Positions 36,644 through 46,049 of a stretch of 64,000 bases of DNA are shown here, piece by piece (position 1 is the stretch's first letter; every line of letters begins with the position of its first letter). The DNA is taken from NCBI RefSeq assembly GCF_039522165.1, contig NZ_BAAADE010000007.1, forward strand, positions 67,919-131,918. Direction: 5' to 3'. Origin of the DNA: Paenochrobactrum glaciei. GTDB lineage: Bacteria; Pseudomonadota; Alphaproteobacteria; Rhizobiales; Rhizobiaceae. Position numbers and translations under genes: made by a program. The notes beneath the pieces are model-generated. The model was not told the DNA's origin. It saw nothing but the letters and a program-made list of their open reading frames with translations, and did no database searches.

Positions 36644-37522
36644 TTAATCCGGATGACGAGCGAGCCAATCCTCTGCGATATCGAGACGATCAGCATGCTG
36701 CTCCGCCAGCATCCGATAAAATGCCGCGAGCATCGCGATTGTCTTTCTCGACCTCATAGACTGATAGTATTGGTAGGTCATTGCATTCTTTAGGTATCTA
36801 TTATCTGTACGAGACCCCTCGGATAGGGTGTCCTTGCAATACCACCGAACACCATCAGGTTGCAGACTGCCCACATCTTCCATGAGCTTCGCATTATAGT
36901 GCCACGGGTTGATCTCGTGATCGACTTTCCAAACATGAAGGAAGCCAGACTCGACATAGAGCTGCATGATCAGCTCGTCGTGCTCGGAATGCTCCAGCAC
37001 GAGTTTGTCGACGTCGCTAAGATGCTGGATATTTTTATCGATCTTCCGAGCGCCATTCAGGATGTGGTTTGTCGACTGCCTCATCAGGTCTAAGCCGCTA
37101 GGATGCGCCTGCCAAGCCTGAAATTCCTCGTCCGTGACATCCACGGTAGCATCGGCGACTTCGACTAGCTTCGCGCTATTCAGTAGATCCTTAGGAGTGC
37201 AAAATCGGTATTCTTGACGAGATCGAAGCCGTTGGCCGCGTAAGCCTGCGCAACGAGACGACTACAGAACTGTTTGGGTGTTCCTTTTTTTCCCAGCCCC
37301 TGCCACGCCCTACCAGCTTCTAATGTAGCATACTCACTTCCGATGCGCTCTTGGACATAGTTGCAGATTTTAATTGCTGTGGAGGGTTCCAATCCGCCCT
37401 CAAGGCGAAGAGCGAATACAGCGTTGTGTATTCGCCGAATGTACCCCGTCTCCCGTCGCGTCGCTAGTCGTCAGGATCACATCCCCGCGCTTCAATACCT
37501 GTTCGTTCAATCGCTTTTTCAT
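36644..37522 (-). pseudogene. Decayed YiiX-like (permuted NlpC/P60 cysteine peptidase) gene
   Basis: Three frames must be joined. ATG 37522, with AGGGAG upstream, gives MKKRLNEQVLKRGDVILTTSDATGD. A shift leads to IHNAVFALRLEGG and KICNYVQERIGSEY...FCSRLVAQAYAANGFDLV (the CSRLVAQAY cysteine motif). A second shift near 37195 continues TPKDLLNSAKLVEVADATVDV into a 166-residue tail ending WLARHPD. Between GDVILTTS and DATGDGVHS the segment expected to hold the catalytic histidine (HAAIYV-like) seems to be deleted. The intact family is thought to cleave amide or lipid bonds. It may once have been part of the neighbouring defence cargo. Confidence 0.65.
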
Positions 37523-37584
37523 GGAGTCTCCCTAGAGAAGGCCGTTACGGCCGACGCTAGGATTACCTGTGAACACGGTCAAAG

Positions 37585-37830
37585 TCACCTGTTCCTTAAT
37601 GCAATCAGGTGGATACTGGTTTTCGATAATGATGATTTGGCGAAGCCGTGATCCGTGGCGATGAAGCGCTCCAGCATCGGGACGATGAGCATGGCGGGCT
37701 CGATTGGCGCACCGCCTTCGGCCAGGAGGCGGCCATAGTCGGTGAGGTCGCGGTGGAGCGCTGCAGCCAGCTCCACCGTCACCTTTACGGTTTTCTCGTC
37801 GGCGATGGGGCCGAGTTTCAGCTTGGTCAT
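37585..37830 (-). CDS. DUF2274 protein with altered C-terminus, end of the trb operon
   Basis: 81 residues. Up to DHGFAKSS it matches the DUF2274 family (MTKLKLGPIADEKTVKVTVELAAALHRDLTDYG...LIVPMLERFIATDHGFAK), small proteins encoded next to trbI in this class of integrative element. The last 16 residues (SLSKTSIHLIALRNR) are unlike the family, and the sequence changes character near 37630, so the natural end was probably replaced when the Gabija-side DNA joined here. Function unknown, probably a DNA- or partner-binding accessory. Confidence 0.7.
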   Translation of the reverse strand: MTKLKLGPIADEKTVKVTVELAAALHRDLTDYGRLLAEGGAPIEPAMLIVPMLERFIATDHGFAKSSLSKTSIHLIALRNR

Positions 37831-37832
37831 AT

Positions 37833-38939
37833 TCAGCTCCTGTAGGGTTCGAGAACTAAATCTCTTGTAACAATGACCCTGACCGGGAAGCCGGGACGAA
37901 TGGTCAGGGTCGGCGCGACCTGCAACTGGCGTTGGACGATCTGCTGGCCGGCCTGGTTGATCGTGTCCTGCGCGCCATCGCGGATGGCGCGGATCAGGCG
38001 GTCATTGTCGTCGGTGGCGAGTTCCGCGCCGACGCCGAGAAGTGTCGAGAGTGCTGCGGCCTTGGCGAGATCCCACCAGTGGTAATCGACACCATCCTCC
38101 AGTCCGGCAAAGCCCTGTGGATCTGCGCCCAGTTGGCGTTCCAGCACCATGGAACGGCCGTTCGGCAGGATTAGACGGTTCCAGACAAGCAGCACGCGGC
38201 GCTGCCCGAACTCGACGGAATTATCATATTGACCGATGAGCCGGGTGCCCTGCGGCACGAGAAGGATGCTGCCGGTCGGGCTGTCATAGATGTTCTCCGT
38301 GACCTGCGCCGTGATCTGGCCCGGCAGATCGGACCGGATGCCGGTGATGAGGGCCGCCGAGATGACCGCACCGACCTGAAGCACGAAGGGCGACGCCGGA
38401 GGCGTCACACGGTCGGACGTCACAGTTCGGCGGTCGGCCGCCGCGTTGAGAAAGGCAAGCTGGCGATCCTGCGCGGTCGTGGGCTGCGCGCCGGCCCCGC
38501 CAAGATCAAGGCCTGCAAGCCCCGGCATTGTACCGGGCGCCGCAGCACCCGTCGAACCTTGCCGCGACTGGAAGAAGACGGTGCTAAGGCGTGCGGCCTC
38601 CTCTTCAGCGAGCCGCCGCTGTTCGGCCTCGTCGACGCCGGGCGTCGGAACGACCGGCGGCGCGACGGGCTGGCCGGGAAGCGCCGGCCCTAGGACGGGG
38701 CCGGTATAGTCGCGCGGCAGGCCGGCAAGGCCGTCTGCGGTCTGGCGATTGGCAGTGGAGTAAAGCTCCTCGCCGCCATCACCGGGGGCGCGGGTCTGGA
38801 GCGCATAGATCAGCACCCCGCTGATACCAACCATGGCGACGGCGGCGACGCTCACCAGCATCTTGCGCGACAGGCGCGTAACGCGCGGGGGTTCGGCGCG
38901 CAGGTGCATCGGGGCGGCATTGGTATCGGTATCGCTCAT
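37833..38939 (-). CDS. trbI: Conjugal transfer protein TrbI (VirB10-like)
   Basis: 368 residues. One inner-membrane span near 27-48 (MLVSVAAVAMVGISGVLIYAL) follows a cytoplasmic N-terminus; a Pro-rich periplasmic region leads to the conserved VirB10 beta-barrel domain (SPFVLQVGAVISAALITGIRSDLPGQITAQV, PQGTRLIGQYD, GVDYHWWDL). TrbI spans the envelope as the energy-sensing scaffold of the mating-pair channel. The ATG overlaps the trbG stop as ATGA. It appears intact, unlike its partner trbG. Confidence 0.92.
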   Translation of the reverse strand: MSDTDTNAAPMHLRAEPPRVTRLSRKMLVSVAAVAMVGISGVLIYALQTRAPGDGGEELYSTANRQTADGLAGLPRDYTGPVLGPALPGQPVAPPVVPTPGVDEAEQRRLAEEEAARLSTVFFQSRQGSTGAAAPGTMPGLAGLDLGGAGAQPTTAQDRQLAFLNAAADRRTVTSDRVTPPASPFVLQVGAVISAALITGIRSDLPGQITAQVTENIYDSPTGSILLVPQGTRLIGQYDNSVEFGQRRVLLVWNRLILPNGRSMVLERQLGADPQGFAGLEDGVDYHWWDLAKAAALSTLLGVGAELATDDNDRLIRAIRDGAQDTINQAGQQIVQRQLQVAPTLTIRPGFPVRVIVTRDLVLEPYRS

Positions 38940-39840
38940 GATTGCGGCCTCCCATCAGTACGGGCAATCCTGACGGTCTGCTGCTTGTCGCCCGCGCCAA
39001 GGCGCAATTCAGCTGCGCCGAACAGGCGATCGACGATCAAGATGTGTTGATGGATGCGAGTGTTGGCGATCTGGGCCTCGCCCTCGGGACCGATGACGAA
39101 GATCGGTGGCATTTCGCCCTGCACGATGCCACGCGGGAATTCAACATAGACGCGGCGGCCGTCGTCATAGACGGCGACGGGCTTCCAAGGTGGATTGTTG
39201 TTGCCGGTCAGGCCATAGCGGTAATTGCGGGCATATAGGGCTTCTCGCCGGATCGCAGCTCGACCATGTATGTCCGTCGGTCGGTGGTGATGACGAGATT
39301 GGTGGTGATGTCGGCGCGGGTCGGCTTCACCAGTACATGCACGCGGCGGGCCACGCCGGAACCGGATTCCGTGTCGCCGATAATCCAGCGGGCGGTATCG
39401 CCTGCGGCGATCGGTCCCGCGCCGGTCAGGCTTTCACCGGATTCGAGCGCGATATTGGTGATCTGGCCGGGCGCGGCATAGACCTGATAAAGCGCGCCTT
39501 CCGACCACGGATAAACCTGGATAGCGTTGAAGTAGCCTTCGCGCCGCGGCTGCACGCGGGCGGCGGCGTTGGCGTTCTCGACACGGCCGGTCGCCGTACT
39601 GGCGGCCTGGCCGCCGCGCGCGACTGTCCAGGCGGGCGGGACATGGATCGGCGTCAGACGCTCGTCCGTCACCCCGGCTGGGATCGCCGGCAAGGGCGGC
39701 ACGCTAGCGTCGTAGCTGATCTGCGGCGGCTTTCTCGCGGTGACGCAACCAGCCAGCATGGTGGCTGAAAGCAGGACAACCGCGATTGCGGATTTACGGA
39801 AAGACGGATTGCCGCCTTTACGGAATTGCGGGTGGCTCAT
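38936..39840 (-). pseudogene. trbG: Conjugal transfer protein TrbG (VirB9-like), frameshifted with internal deletion
   Basis: The first frame (39208-39840) encodes a lipoprotein-type signal (LLSATMLAGCV), the VirB9 N-terminal domain and RRTYMVELRSGEKPY, then MPAITAMA and a stop. The following 270 bases continue in another frame as ARNYRYGLTGNNNPPWKPVAVYDDG through IFVIGPEG to LILIVDRLFGAAELRLG-type ending at 38936. Known TrbG proteins have additional residues between EKPYM and the ARNYRYG segment, so a deletion with a frame change is likely. Without an intact VirB9 ring the mating channel should fail. Confidence 0.8.
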
Positions 39841-40526
39841 TGGCTCATCTCCCGCGACCAGCTGATGGCGTTGACGTAGATGCCGAGCGGATTGACCTTC
39901 AGCCTCTCGGCATCGCGCGGCGACTGGATGGCGATGGTCAGGATTGCGGTCCAGCGCTCCGTGCCCGAAAGCTGGCCGTTCCCGAAATGCCGCTCGGTCC
40001 AGGCGACGCGGAAGCTGTCGGGCGAGGCCCGGATGACGCTGGAGACCTCGACCGCGACCTGCTGCGTGCCGACCTTGGTGAACGGGTCATTGATACGGGC
40101 ATAGTCGTTGAGTGCCCCCGCGCCGCGATCCGTGGTCCATTCATAGGCGCGCAGCCAGTTCTGACGCACGATGATCGGATCGGCGGGGATGCTGCGCACC
40201 TGCTCGATGAAACGGCCGAGATGCCAGGCGATCTGCGGATCGGTTGGGCGGAAGTCGGCGGTCGCCGGCGCGACGGTCTGGGCCTGACCGAGATTGTCGA
40301 CCTGCACGACCCAAGGAACGACGGTGCCCTGCAACGATTGCCACACAAGCGCTGTGGCGAACCCCGCCGAGAGAACCAGGGAACCGAAGGCCATGTAGCG
40401 CCAGTTCCTGGCCTGAACGCGGGCCGAGCCGATGCGATCGTCCCAGATCTGGGCCGCCTTCTGATAGGGCGTTTCGGCTTGCGGTGTCTTGCCGTAATGC
40501 GCGGCGGGTCGCCTGAAGAGATTCAT
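39837..40526 (-). CDS. trbF: Conjugal transfer protein TrbF (VirB8-like)
   Basis: 229 residues. A membrane span near 45-65 (MAFGSLVLSAGFATALVWQSL) is followed by a periplasmic VirB8 domain (GTVVPWVVQVDNLGQAQ, AWHLGRFIEQVRSIPADPIIVRQNWLRAYEW). It is an assembly factor of the type IV channel in the inner membrane. ATGA overlaps join it to trbL and trbG. No defect is visible. Confidence 0.92.
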   Translation of the reverse strand: MNLFRRPAAHYGKTPQAETPYQKAAQIWDDRIGSARVQARNWRYMAFGSLVLSAGFATALVWQSLQGTVVPWVVQVDNLGQAQTVAPATADFRPTDPQIAWHLGRFIEQVRSIPADPIIVRQNWLRAYEWTTDRGAGALNDYARINDPFTKVGTQQVAVEVSSVIRASPDSFRVAWTERHFGNGQLSGTERWTAILTIAIQSPRDAERLKVNPLGIYVNAISWSREMSQ

Positions 40527-41884
40527 GAGCGGTCACTTTCAGAGAGGTTGACGGAAGAGCCGGAGCCGTGGCTCTCGCCGGAGCGGATGGCATGCGCGGC
40601 TGTCTGTGCGGTTCGCCCCATATGGCCGGACTGGCGCATCCGCTGCGCCCAGCCGGGCGCGTTGCCGGACGGTTGGGACGGAGCGGCTGGGCTTTCCGTC
40701 GCACCGCCGCCGATGGTGCCCATGGTTGAGCTGCCGCCGGTCGCTCCGAATCCGGACTTGGCGCCATCGGAGAAGTTGGACTTCATGCTGGCGGCTGCAC
40801 GGCGCAGCGGCGAGGACATGGCATTGCCCACCGCACTTGCCCCTGCGCGTCCGACGCCGCCGAGACCGGAGGCAACGCCTGCGGCGCCCGACTGTCCGAG
40901 CGAACGGAGGCTATAGGCTGCGGATGCAGCGCCTGCGGCGGTCGCCCCGCCGCGCATGGCGGCAGCGCCCCCGGAAATCGCAGCGGCTCCTCCCTTCGCG
41001 GCCAGACCGGCAGCGCCCGCGCCGGCCATGACAAGACCACCGCTGGCCAAGACCGTTCCAACAGCTGCGCCAGCACCGAGTTGCGGCCCCCCGGAAACGA
41101 GGCCATTGGCGATGCCGGGGCCGAAGATGCCGAGGCCGACCAGCGCAAGCGCGGCCAGAACCACGGCCATGGCGTCGTCGATCGTCGGTGTCGCGCCGCC
41201 GAACCCGCGGGTGAACTCGGCAAAGAGCGTCGAGCCGATGCCGATGATGACGGCGAGAACCAGAACCTTGATGCCGGAGGAGACGACGTTGCCGAGCACC
41301 TTTTCGGCCATGAAGGCGGTTTTCCCGAAGAGGCCGAACGGGATCAGGACAAAGCCTGCAAGCGTCGACAGCTTGAACTCGATCAGGGTGATGAAGAGCT
41401 GGATCGCCAGAATGAAGAAAGCGAGGATGACCAGCGCCCAGGCAAACAGCAGGCAGGCGATCTGGATGAAGTTCTCGAAGAAGGAGATCCAGCCCATCAG
41501 ATCGGAGATAGATTCGAGCAACGGCCGGGCGGCATCCAGCCCGGTCTGGGCGACACGGCCCGGACGCATCAGGTCGGCTGCGGAAAAATTCGTTCCCGAT
41601 CCCTTGAGGCCAAGCCCGGCAAAGCTGTCGAACACGATCTTGGCAAGGTTCGACCAGTTGCCGATCAAATAGGCGAAGACGCCGACGAACAGCGTCTTCT
41701 TGACCAGGCGCGCAATGATGTCGTCATCGGCGTTCCAGGACCAGAAGAGTGCGGCCAGTGTCACATCGATGACGATCAGCGTGGTCGCAATGAAGGCGAC
41801 TTCACCGGAGAGAAGTCCGAACCCGCTATCGATATAGCGGGTGAAGGTCGCGAGGAATATATCGATAACGCCGGCGCCGCCCAT
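40523..41884 (-). CDS. trbL: Conjugal transfer protein TrbL (VirB6-like)
   Basis: 453 residues. Five or six hydrophobic spans in the first 290 residues match the VirB6/TrbL family, followed by a long Gly/Ala/Ser-rich cytoplasmic tail (AISGGAAAMRGGATAAGAAS...). TrbL is the polytopic inner-membrane part of the channel. It starts three bases after trbK and overlaps trbF. Length is normal for this element family. Confidence 0.92.
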   Translation of the reverse strand: MGGAGVIDIFLATFTRYIDSGFGLLSGEVAFIATTLIVIDVTLAALFWSWNADDDIIARLVKKTLFVGVFAYLIGNWSNLAKIVFDSFAGLGLKGSGTNFSAADLMRPGRVAQTGLDAARPLLESISDLMGWISFFENFIQIACLLFAWALVILAFFILAIQLFITLIEFKLSTLAGFVLIPFGLFGKTAFMAEKVLGNVVSSGIKVLVLAVIIGIGSTLFAEFTRGFGGATPTIDDAMAVVLAALALVGLGIFGPGIANGLVSGGPQLGAGAAVGTVLASGGLVMAGAGAAGLAAKGGAAAISGGAAAMRGGATAAGAASAAYSLRSLGQSGAAGVASGLGGVGRAGASAVGNAMSSPLRRAAASMKSNFSDGAKSGFGATGGSSTMGTIGGGATESPAAPSQPSGNAPGWAQRMRQSGHMGRTAQTAAHAIRSGESHGSGSSVNLSESDRS

Positions 41885-41887
41885 GGA

Positions 41888-42109
41888 TCAGCGTCCCTCG
41901 ATCTGGCTTGGCGGCATTGGCGCGGGGCTGCGGCCAAGCTGCTGGCACTGGCGCTGCCCGTCGCGCAGCGGGTCGCGCGCGGGCTGTTGAAGACTGGCCG
42001 GCAATGGCGTCGGCGCCTCTTCCTTGCGGGTCATCTCGATCGCGGTCGCGGTAATGGCGATCGCGACGAATATGATTGCGCCCAGCCGGGCCAGCATCTT
42101 GCCGTCCAT
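41888..42109 (-). CDS. trbK: TrbK-like small membrane protein, probably shortened
   Basis: 73 residues: one N-terminal membrane span (MLARLGAIIFVAIAITATAIEM) and RDPLRDGQRQCQQLG, typical of the small TrbK-type protein between trbJ and trbL in these elements (entry exclusion or assembly). After QQLG relatives continue with a conserved Cys/Trp segment; here RSPAPMPPSQIEGR follows directly, so an in-frame internal deletion of roughly 20-25 residues is suspected. This comparison is from memory. Confidence 0.65.
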   Translation of the reverse strand: MDGKMLARLGAIIFVAIAITATAIEMTRKEEAPTPLPASLQQPARDPLRDGQRQCQQLGRSPAPMPPSQIEGR

Positions 42110-42131
42110 GACGGTGCTCCCCTTCTGGCGA

Positions 42132-42899
42132 TCAATTGCCGTTGTTGAACATCTGCGCGTTGCCGGGCGTGTAGGCGGTGCCCGGCGTCAGGAAGCGTTG
42201 GCGCTGCACGCGGCCCTGTTCGGCTGCGGCAGCGCGTTCGGCTTCGCTCAGCGATCCCGCGCGGCCGTTTGCGGCCATCAGCGCGATCAGATCAGAGAGC
42301 TGCTGCGACTGGAGCGCGAGAAGCTGGTTGCCGGCCTGGGTCGCCTGAAGCGCGCCGGCGGCGCCCTGGCTCTGGCCGACCAGCTCCGACATCTGCGTGC
42401 GGTTGGTGTCGATATTGCCGACGACGCCGGCCTGGACCCGCATGGAGTCCTGAAGACCGCCGACGGTGTTCGTCCAGCGGTCGCGCGCGCCCTTCACCAG
42501 TTCGGCGTCGGTCGCAGAGAGCGAAACATTTCCATATTGGCTCTGAAACGCCTGGTCGACCTTTTGGACGTCGAAGGCGATGTTCTGCGCCTGTCCGAGA
42601 AGATGCTGGGTGCGCTGGACGTTTTGCTGCAAGGTCTGGAGCGAGGAATATGGCAGGTTCGCCAGGTTCTTCGCCTGGTTGATGAGCATAGTCGCTTCAT
42701 TCTGAAGCGAGGTGATCTGATGATTGATCTGCTCCAGCGAGCGCGCCGCGGTCAGCAGGTTCTGCGCGTAGTTGGTCGGATCATAGACGATGCGACCGAA
42801 GCCGGACTGCGCATGGGCCTGCGTCGTCAGGATCGGCGAGACGGCCAGCATGGTCGCGGCCAAGATGGCGGCGCGCATGCGGATGGAACGGGTCTTCAT
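42132..42899 (-). CDS. trbJ: Conjugal transfer protein TrbJ (VirB5-like)
   Basis: 255 residues with a signal peptide (IRMRAAILAATMLAVSPILTTQAHAQ) and a long helical, Gln-rich body (YDPTNYAQNLLTAARSLEQINHQITSLQNEA) typical of TrbJ/VirB5, a minor pilus component exported to the periplasm. It starts three bases after the damaged trbE end and retains a good ribosome site (AAGGAGACC). It looks intact. Confidence 0.9.
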   Translation of the reverse strand: MKTRSIRMRAAILAATMLAVSPILTTQAHAQSGFGRIVYDPTNYAQNLLTAARSLEQINHQITSLQNEATMLINQAKNLANLPYSSLQTLQQNVQRTQHLLGQAQNIAFDVQKVDQAFQSQYGNVSLSATDAELVKGARDRWTNTVGGLQDSMRVQAGVVGNIDTNRTQMSELVGQSQGAAGALQATQAGNQLLALQSQQLSDLIALMAANGRAGSLSEAERAAAAEQGRVQRQRFLTPGTAYTPGNAQMFNNGN

Positions 42900-42901
42900 G
42901 G

Positions 42902-44290
42902 TCAGGTCTCCTTTTCGGCTGCGAGGAAGCCGTCGCGGCCGTGCTCGGCCACGAGGTTGGCGATCAGGGTCTGGTCGGATTTGGAGGATGCGGCGCAGAG
43001 CGCGAGGCCGACTTCGGACAAGCCCAACTCGAACAGGCGGTTGCCGCGCCGCGACTGGCAGTAATAGTCGCGCTTGGGCGTGGCCCGCGCGAGGATCTCG
43101 AGCTGGCGGTCGTTGAGGCCGAAGCGGCGATAGATCGCGGTTGCGATCGCGGAATTGTCGATGTCCGACAGCGACTGCGTGGCGAAGATGACGGATGCGT
43201 TTTTCTTACGCAGCGTCTTCAGCCACTCGCGGAGCTGGCCGGCAAAGCCTTCGTCGTCCAGCGCCAACCAGCCTTCGTCGATGATGAGCATGGTCGGGCG
43301 ACCATCGAGCCGGTCGCCGATGCGGTGGAAGAGATAGGCGAGCACGGCAGGCGCAGCCCCCGTGCCGACCAGGCCCTCGATCTCGAAAGCCTGCACGTCC
43401 GCAGCGCCCAAATGTTCAGTCTCGGCGTCGAGCAACCGGCCGTAGGGACCGCCGACGCAATAGGGTCGCAGCGCCTGCTTCAGGTCGTTTGACTGAAGCA
43501 GCACGCTGAGGCCGGTGATGGTGCGTTCCTCCACCGGCGCCGAGGCCAGCGACGTCAGCGCAGTCCAGATATGCTCCTTGACCTCCGGGGTGATGGTCAT
43601 GTGTCGCGGGCGAGGATCGCGCCCAGCCAGTCGGAGGCCCAGGCACGCTCATAGCCATCATCGATGCGGGCGAGCTGTTGGAGCGAAACCGAGACTTCAG
43701 AGCCTTCGGTGAGGCCACCGCCGAGATCGTGCCAGTCGCCGCCCATGGCGAGCGACGCAGCCCGGATCGAACCGCCGAAATCGAAGGCGAAGACCTATGA
43801 GTTGTCGTAGCGCCAGCAGCACGGACTTGCCTGCGCCGGTCGGCCCGACGCCGGATTGTTCGCGGCCCTCGTAGAGCCAGGTCTCGGCGCGTGCAGCTTC
43901 CTCGGCAGGCGGCAGATGGAGGAAGGTCAGGTAGTAGCCAGAGACGAAATGGACACCTTCTTCCTCGAAATCGGCCTTGCGCTCGGCATCGACAAGGCCG
44001 GAGGCCGGATCGGGAAACGCGCTTGCAGGATAGGTCGCGGCCTCGTGGCGCTGCGCCTCGACGAAGATGCTCCAGCCGGAGCCGAGACGGCGAAAGGCGT
44101 TGTGGATGCGGCCGGCGACTGCGACCAGCTCGGCCGCGACGGCGCTATCGAGATCAGGCCCGCGAAACGACGCGGTGCGCTGGAGTGAGCCGTCCTTGTT
44201 CAGGACAACGCCTTCGGCGATCAGCGCGACCCAGGGCAGATAGTCGGCGAGCCGGGTGGCGCTGCGGCTATATTCGACAAGGTTCATCAT
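42902..44290 (-). pseudogene. trbE: Conjugal transfer ATPase TrbE (VirB4-like) with large deletions
   Basis: Normal TrbE has over 800 residues; only about 460 codons remain. The N-terminal part (MMNLVEYSRSATRLADYLPW...AETWLYEGREQSGV) runs directly into the Walker A GPTGAGKSVLLAL, so several hundred bases between are missing. Frames break again near 44160-43790 and near 43600. The C-terminal part (TITPEVKEHIWTALTSLAS, LIIDEGWLALDDEG) lacks a segment at NSAIATAIYRRFGL and ends early as FLAAEKET. This ATPase powers pilus assembly, so its loss alone should abolish conjugation. Confidence 0.85.
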
Positions 44291-44304
44291 TGGATACACG
44301 CCCT

Positions 44305-44583
44305 TCAAACCGACAGATGACCGGGGATGCGCAGGTGCCTGCGCCCGACCTCGACGAAGAGCGGATCGCGTTTCGCCGCCCAGACCGCTGCGAAATGACC
44401 GACAGCCCAGATCAGGAGGCCGACCAGCCAGAGACGCAGGCCGAGGCCCACGGCCCCGGCCAGCGTTCCGTTCAGGATCGCGATGGAACGCGGTGCACCG
44501 CCGAGCAGGATGTGCTCGGTCAGCGCGCGGTGAACCGGGACGGTGAATCCGGGCACGTCCAGTTGCTCGAAGGTGACCGCCAT
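44305..44583 (-). CDS. trbD: Conjugal transfer protein TrbD (VirB3-like)
   Basis: 92 residues from ATG 44583 (MAVTFEQLDVPGFTVPVHRALTE), two adjacent hydrophobic segments near 35-65, and the C-terminal RDPLFVEVGRRHLRIPGHLSV. TrbD is a small inner-membrane component between the pilin and the VirB4-like ATPase. It overlaps the trbC stop and lies 14 bases before trbE. It looks complete. Confidence 0.9.
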   Translation of the reverse strand: MAVTFEQLDVPGFTVPVHRALTEHILLGGAPRSIAILNGTLAGAVGLGLRLWLVGLLIWAVGHFAAVWAAKRDPLFVEVGRRHLRIPGHLSV

Positions 44584-44915
44584 CAGATCAGCGCCCCGCC
44601 GCCAAAGGAGAAGAACGACAGAAAGAAGCTCGATGCGGCAAAGGCGATGGACAGTCCGAAGACAATCTGGATCAGCTTGCGGAAGCCGCCCGACGTGTCG
44701 CCGAAGGCGAGCGCCAGGCCCGTCGCGATGATGATGATGACCGCGACGATCTTGGCGACCGGCCCTTCGATCGACTGAAGAATTTTCTGGAGGGGCGCTT
44801 CCCACGGCATCGAGGAGCCGGAGGCGTGCGCCGCGGGAACGAGGACGAAGTTGACATAGGTAAAGGCTGCCGCCGTCGCGAGATAGCGGCGGGCGCGCAT
44901 GGTGGTGCGGATCAT
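44583..44915 (-). CDS. trbC: Conjugal transfer pilin precursor TrbC (VirB2-like)
   Basis: 110 residues with a signal sequence (RRYLATAAAFTYVNFVLVPAAHA) and two mature hydrophobic helices separated by a short turn (ILQSIEGPVAKIVAVIIIIATGLALAFGDTSGGFRKLIQIVFGLSIAFAASSFFLSF), the VirB2 pattern. In the IncP system TrbC is cyclised after cleavage by the TraF peptidase, and a traF gene is present at 58756. Coupled to trbB and trbD by short overlaps. Confidence 0.9.
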   Translation of the reverse strand: MIRTTMRARRYLATAAAFTYVNFVLVPAAHASGSSMPWEAPLQKILQSIEGPVAKIVAVIIIIATGLALAFGDTSGGFRKLIQIVFGLSIAFAASSFFLSFFSFGGGALI

Positions 44916-45895
44916 GCGGGATCTCCTGTGAGGCTCATGGTGGCTGGGTTGATGCGGTAGTCGCCGTCGGGGCCGAGCCCTTCAACGCGGACAAGCTCGG
45001 TGAGCCGGCGCGCGGTACCGCGGCCGGAAAGAACGGCCACGAGGTCGATTGTCTCGGCGATCAAAGCGCGCGGGACGGTGACAACGGCTTCCTGGATGAG
45101 TTGTTCGAGGCGCCGCAGCGCGCCGATGCCAGTTCCGGCATGGATCGTGCCAACGCCGCCGGGATGGCCGGTGCCCCAAGCTTTGAGGAGGTCGAGCGCT
45201 TCGGAGCCGCGTACCTCACCGACGGGAATGCGATCCGGGCGCAGGCGCAGCGACGAGCGGACGAGATCGGAGAGCGTCGCAACCCCATCCTTTGTGCGCA
45301 TCGCGACGAGGTTTGGCGCGGCGCATTGCAGCTCGCGCGTGTCCTCAATGATGACGACGCGATCCGAAGTCTTCGCCACCTCGGCGAGCAGCGCATTGGT
45401 CAGCGTCGTCTTGCCGGTCGAGGTGCCGCCGGCGACGAGGATGTTGGCGCGGGTGGCGACGTTGAGGCGCAGCACCTCGGCCTGAAGGCCGGTCATGATG
45501 CCGGCGGTCACATAGTCGTCGAGCGTGAAGACGGCGACGGCGGGTTTGCGGATGGCGAATACGGGCGCGGCGACGACAGGCGGCAGCAGCCCCTCGAACC
45601 GCTCCCCCGTCTCGGGCAACTCGGCCGAGACGCGCGGGCTACGGGCGTGAACCTCGGCGCCGACATGGTGGGCCACCAGGCGCACGATGCGTTCGCCATC
45701 GGCGGCGGACAGCCTCTCCCCCGTATCAGCCAACCCTTCGGAGAGACGATCCACCCAGATGCGCCCGTCAGGGTTCAGCATCACCTCAATGACGGCGGGG
45801 TCTTCGAGAAACAGCGCAATGGCGGGACCGAGCGCGGTGCGCAACATGCGCGCGCCGCGCTGGATCGCCTCCAGCTTGTGGTGAGAAGAAGTCAT
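44912..45895 (-). CDS. trbB: Conjugal transfer ATPase TrbB (VirB11-like)
   Basis: 327 residues from ATG 45895 (MTSSHHKLEAIQRGARML), preceded by GGGG; a frame six codons longer lacks a ribosome site. It has Walker A VAGGTSTGKTTLTNA, VIIEDTRELQC (Asp box), LRLRPDRIPVGEVRGSEALDLLKAWGTGHPGG (Walker B and His box). This hexameric traffic ATPase serves pilus assembly at the inner membrane. It is first in the trb operon. All motifs appear complete. Confidence 0.93.
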   Translation of the reverse strand: MTSSHHKLEAIQRGARMLRTALGPAIALFLEDPAVIEVMLNPDGRIWVDRLSEGLADTGERLSAADGERIVRLVAHHVGAEVHARSPRVSAELPETGERFEGLLPPVVAAPVFAIRKPAVAVFTLDDYVTAGIMTGLQAEVLRLNVATRANILVAGGTSTGKTTLTNALLAEVAKTSDRVVIIEDTRELQCAAPNLVAMRTKDGVATLSDLVRSSLRLRPDRIPVGEVRGSEALDLLKAWGTGHPGGVGTIHAGTGIGALRRLEQLIQEAVVTVPRALIAETIDLVAVLSGRGTARRLTELVRVEGLGPDGDYRINPATMSLTGDPA

Positions 45896-46049
45896 GTCGG
45901 CCCCAAATTCCATGGGGTCGCAACAGACGATCCCCGGATCGGGTCGATTAAAAGAGCCTGAAGTCAGGCCGGTTCAACAAGTATTTAGCCGAGTGCGGGC
46001 ATCGGCGAGTAAGGGCGGCAAATAGGATGGGCTGAGGTCTTGAGGCGAA

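Noticed and set aside
36408..36668. 86-codon minus-strand frame between gajA and the peptidase remnant
   Set aside because: No ribosome site, no motif; probably promoter region of gajA.
39786..40916. 376-codon plus-strand frame over trbF and trbL
   Set aside because: Mirror of the trb genes caused by high GC; no ribosome site or domain.
43697..44308. The two trbE pieces as two separate genes
   Set aside because: The halves match the N- and C-terminal parts of one VirB4-like protein, so a broken gene is simpler.
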